Assembly (NCBI GenBank): GCA_903834635.1
Contig: CAILJO010000030.1
Coordinates: forward strand, 1-34,975
Direction of reading: 5' to 3'
From: an uncultured Micrococcales bacterium
GTDB lineage: Bacteria; Actinomycetota; Actinomycetes; Actinomycetales; Microbacteriaceae
DNA: 34,975 bases
The notes beneath the pieces are model-generated. The model ran no database searches, was not told the DNA's origin, and worked only from the letters and a program-made list of their open reading frames with translations. The stretch's first letter is position 1. Each line of letters opens with the position of its first letter. A program made the translations under genes and the position numbers. This document shows, piece by piece, positions 34,017 through 34,975 of this stretch.

Positions 34017-34975
34017 ACAAAGAACTAAAGCGCGTTTCTATCGTCATCGCCCTGATGTTTTTGAGCCTGTTTGTGTCGACCACGATTATTCAGGGAGTGA
34101 GCGCCGACTCACTAAGTGCCGATCAGCGAAACACCAGAACCGTCTATGACAGCTATGGCGTGCAACGTGGCGACATTCTGGTTGATGGGCAACCAATCGC
34201 ACAGTCGATTAAGAGCGACGACGTGTTTGCCTACAAGCGCAAATACGGCAGTTCAAAATATTCTGCGATAACCGGGTTCTTCTCGCTCTTCAACGGACAG
34301 ACCGGGCTTGAGTCGGCGTCGAACGATTATCTGACCGGCAAGAACTCGTCGCAGTTCTTTGAGCAGATCAACGCGCTGTTCTCGGGCAACTCGGTGATCG
34401 GTGGTTCTATTGAGCTGACCATTAACCCGAAGGTTCAACAGGTCGCCTGGGATGCCCTTGGCAAACTGAAGGGCGCCGTGGTCGCGATCGACCCTTCGAC
34501 CGGAAACATTTTGGCCATGGTGTCGAAGCCAGGTTTCGACGCGAACCTGCTTTCGGTGCACAGCTCGTCGCAAGCAAACGCGAACTACAAGAAACTGCTC
34601 GCCGACCCGGGCAACCCGCTGATCAACCGCGCTATCACCGGCGACCTTTATGCCCCCGGGTCGGTGTTCAAACTTGTAGTTTCGTCGGCAGCCATCGAGA
34701 GCGGTCTGTTCACGCCTGAGAGCAAAATCAACAACCCGTTGAAGTTCAAGCTGCCTGGAACCAACACCTTTGTTCAGAACTCTGGCGAAGGTCGATGCGG
34801 TGGGCGCTCGACGGTGTCGCTAGCCGATGCTCTGCGCTTTTCGTGCAATGTGCCTTTTGCCCAGGTGGGCATTCAGCTGGGTCAAGACCGCATCGCGCAG
34901 CAGGCATCGTTGTTTGGTTTCGGCAAGAACCTGCGCGTGCCTCTTTATGTGACTCCCAGCAGCTATCCGACCGGC
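34013..34975 (+). CDS. pbpA: Penicillin-binding protein, transpeptidase type (3' end outside window)
   Basis: GTG start overlapping rodA stop; translation MNKELKRVSIVIALMFLSLFVSTTIIQG...GAVVAIDPSTGNILAMVSKPGFDANLL...YAPGSVFKLVVSSAAIESG (SxxK motif SVFK). Not in ORF track because no stop in window. Confidence 0.93.
   Translation, partial: MNKELKRVSIVIALMFLSLFVSTTIIQGVSADSLSADQRNTRTVYDSYGVQRGDILVDGQPIAQSIKSDDVFAYKRKYGSSKYSAITGFFSLFNGQTGLESASNDYLTGKNSSQFFEQINALFSGNSVIGGSIELTINPKVQQVAWDALGKLKGAVVAIDPSTGNILAMVSKPGFDANLLSVHSSSQANANYKKLLADPGNPLINRAITGDLYAPGSVFKLVVSSAAIESGLFTPESKINNPLKFKLPGTNTFVQNSGEGRCGGRSTVSLADALRFSCNVPFAQVGIQLGQDRIAQQASLFGFGKNLRVPLYVTPSSYPTG

Overview
This looks like an actinobacterial chromosome segment (Microbacteriaceae-like by gene content and order; taxonomy is inferred). 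From left to right it contains: (1) the 3' part of a large secreted, Cys-containing repeat protein; (2) a two-gene pair encoding a truncated macro-domain-like protein and an unknown protein; (3) a lysine/alanine-rich membrane protein, purA and a small secreted/membrane protein; (4) a 1929-aa BspA/DUF285-type surface protein with 29 short repeats, a PA14-like domain, Ig/FN3-like domains and an Ala/Gly then Ser/Gly tail, overlapping a polytopic membrane protein gene; (5) a divergent SpoU-methyltransferase / HAD-phosphatase pair; (6) a ~14 kb beta-glucan (probably laminarin-type) utilisation locus: ABC permeases and binding protein, two GH16 enzymes, GH1 beta-glucosidase, LacI regulator, two repeat-containing secreted proteins and an MFS transporter, with repeated TGAAA(T/G)CGGTTTCA LacI-type operators; (7) pyrE and two small secreted proteins; (8) tRNA-Leu(CAG); (9) the conserved actinobacterial fhaA-fhaB-pstP-rodA-pbpA cell-growth cluster, with pbpA running off the window end. 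Leading candidates for novelty are the giant DUF285 protein plus membrane-protein pair, two uncharacterised repeat proteins under shared LacI-type operators, abutting/overlapping tandem operators, a macro domain lacking its ADP-ribose loop, and a recurring TANNNT-N6-start-codon (leaderless) promoter arrangement. All family assignments come from reading motifs; no database search was run.
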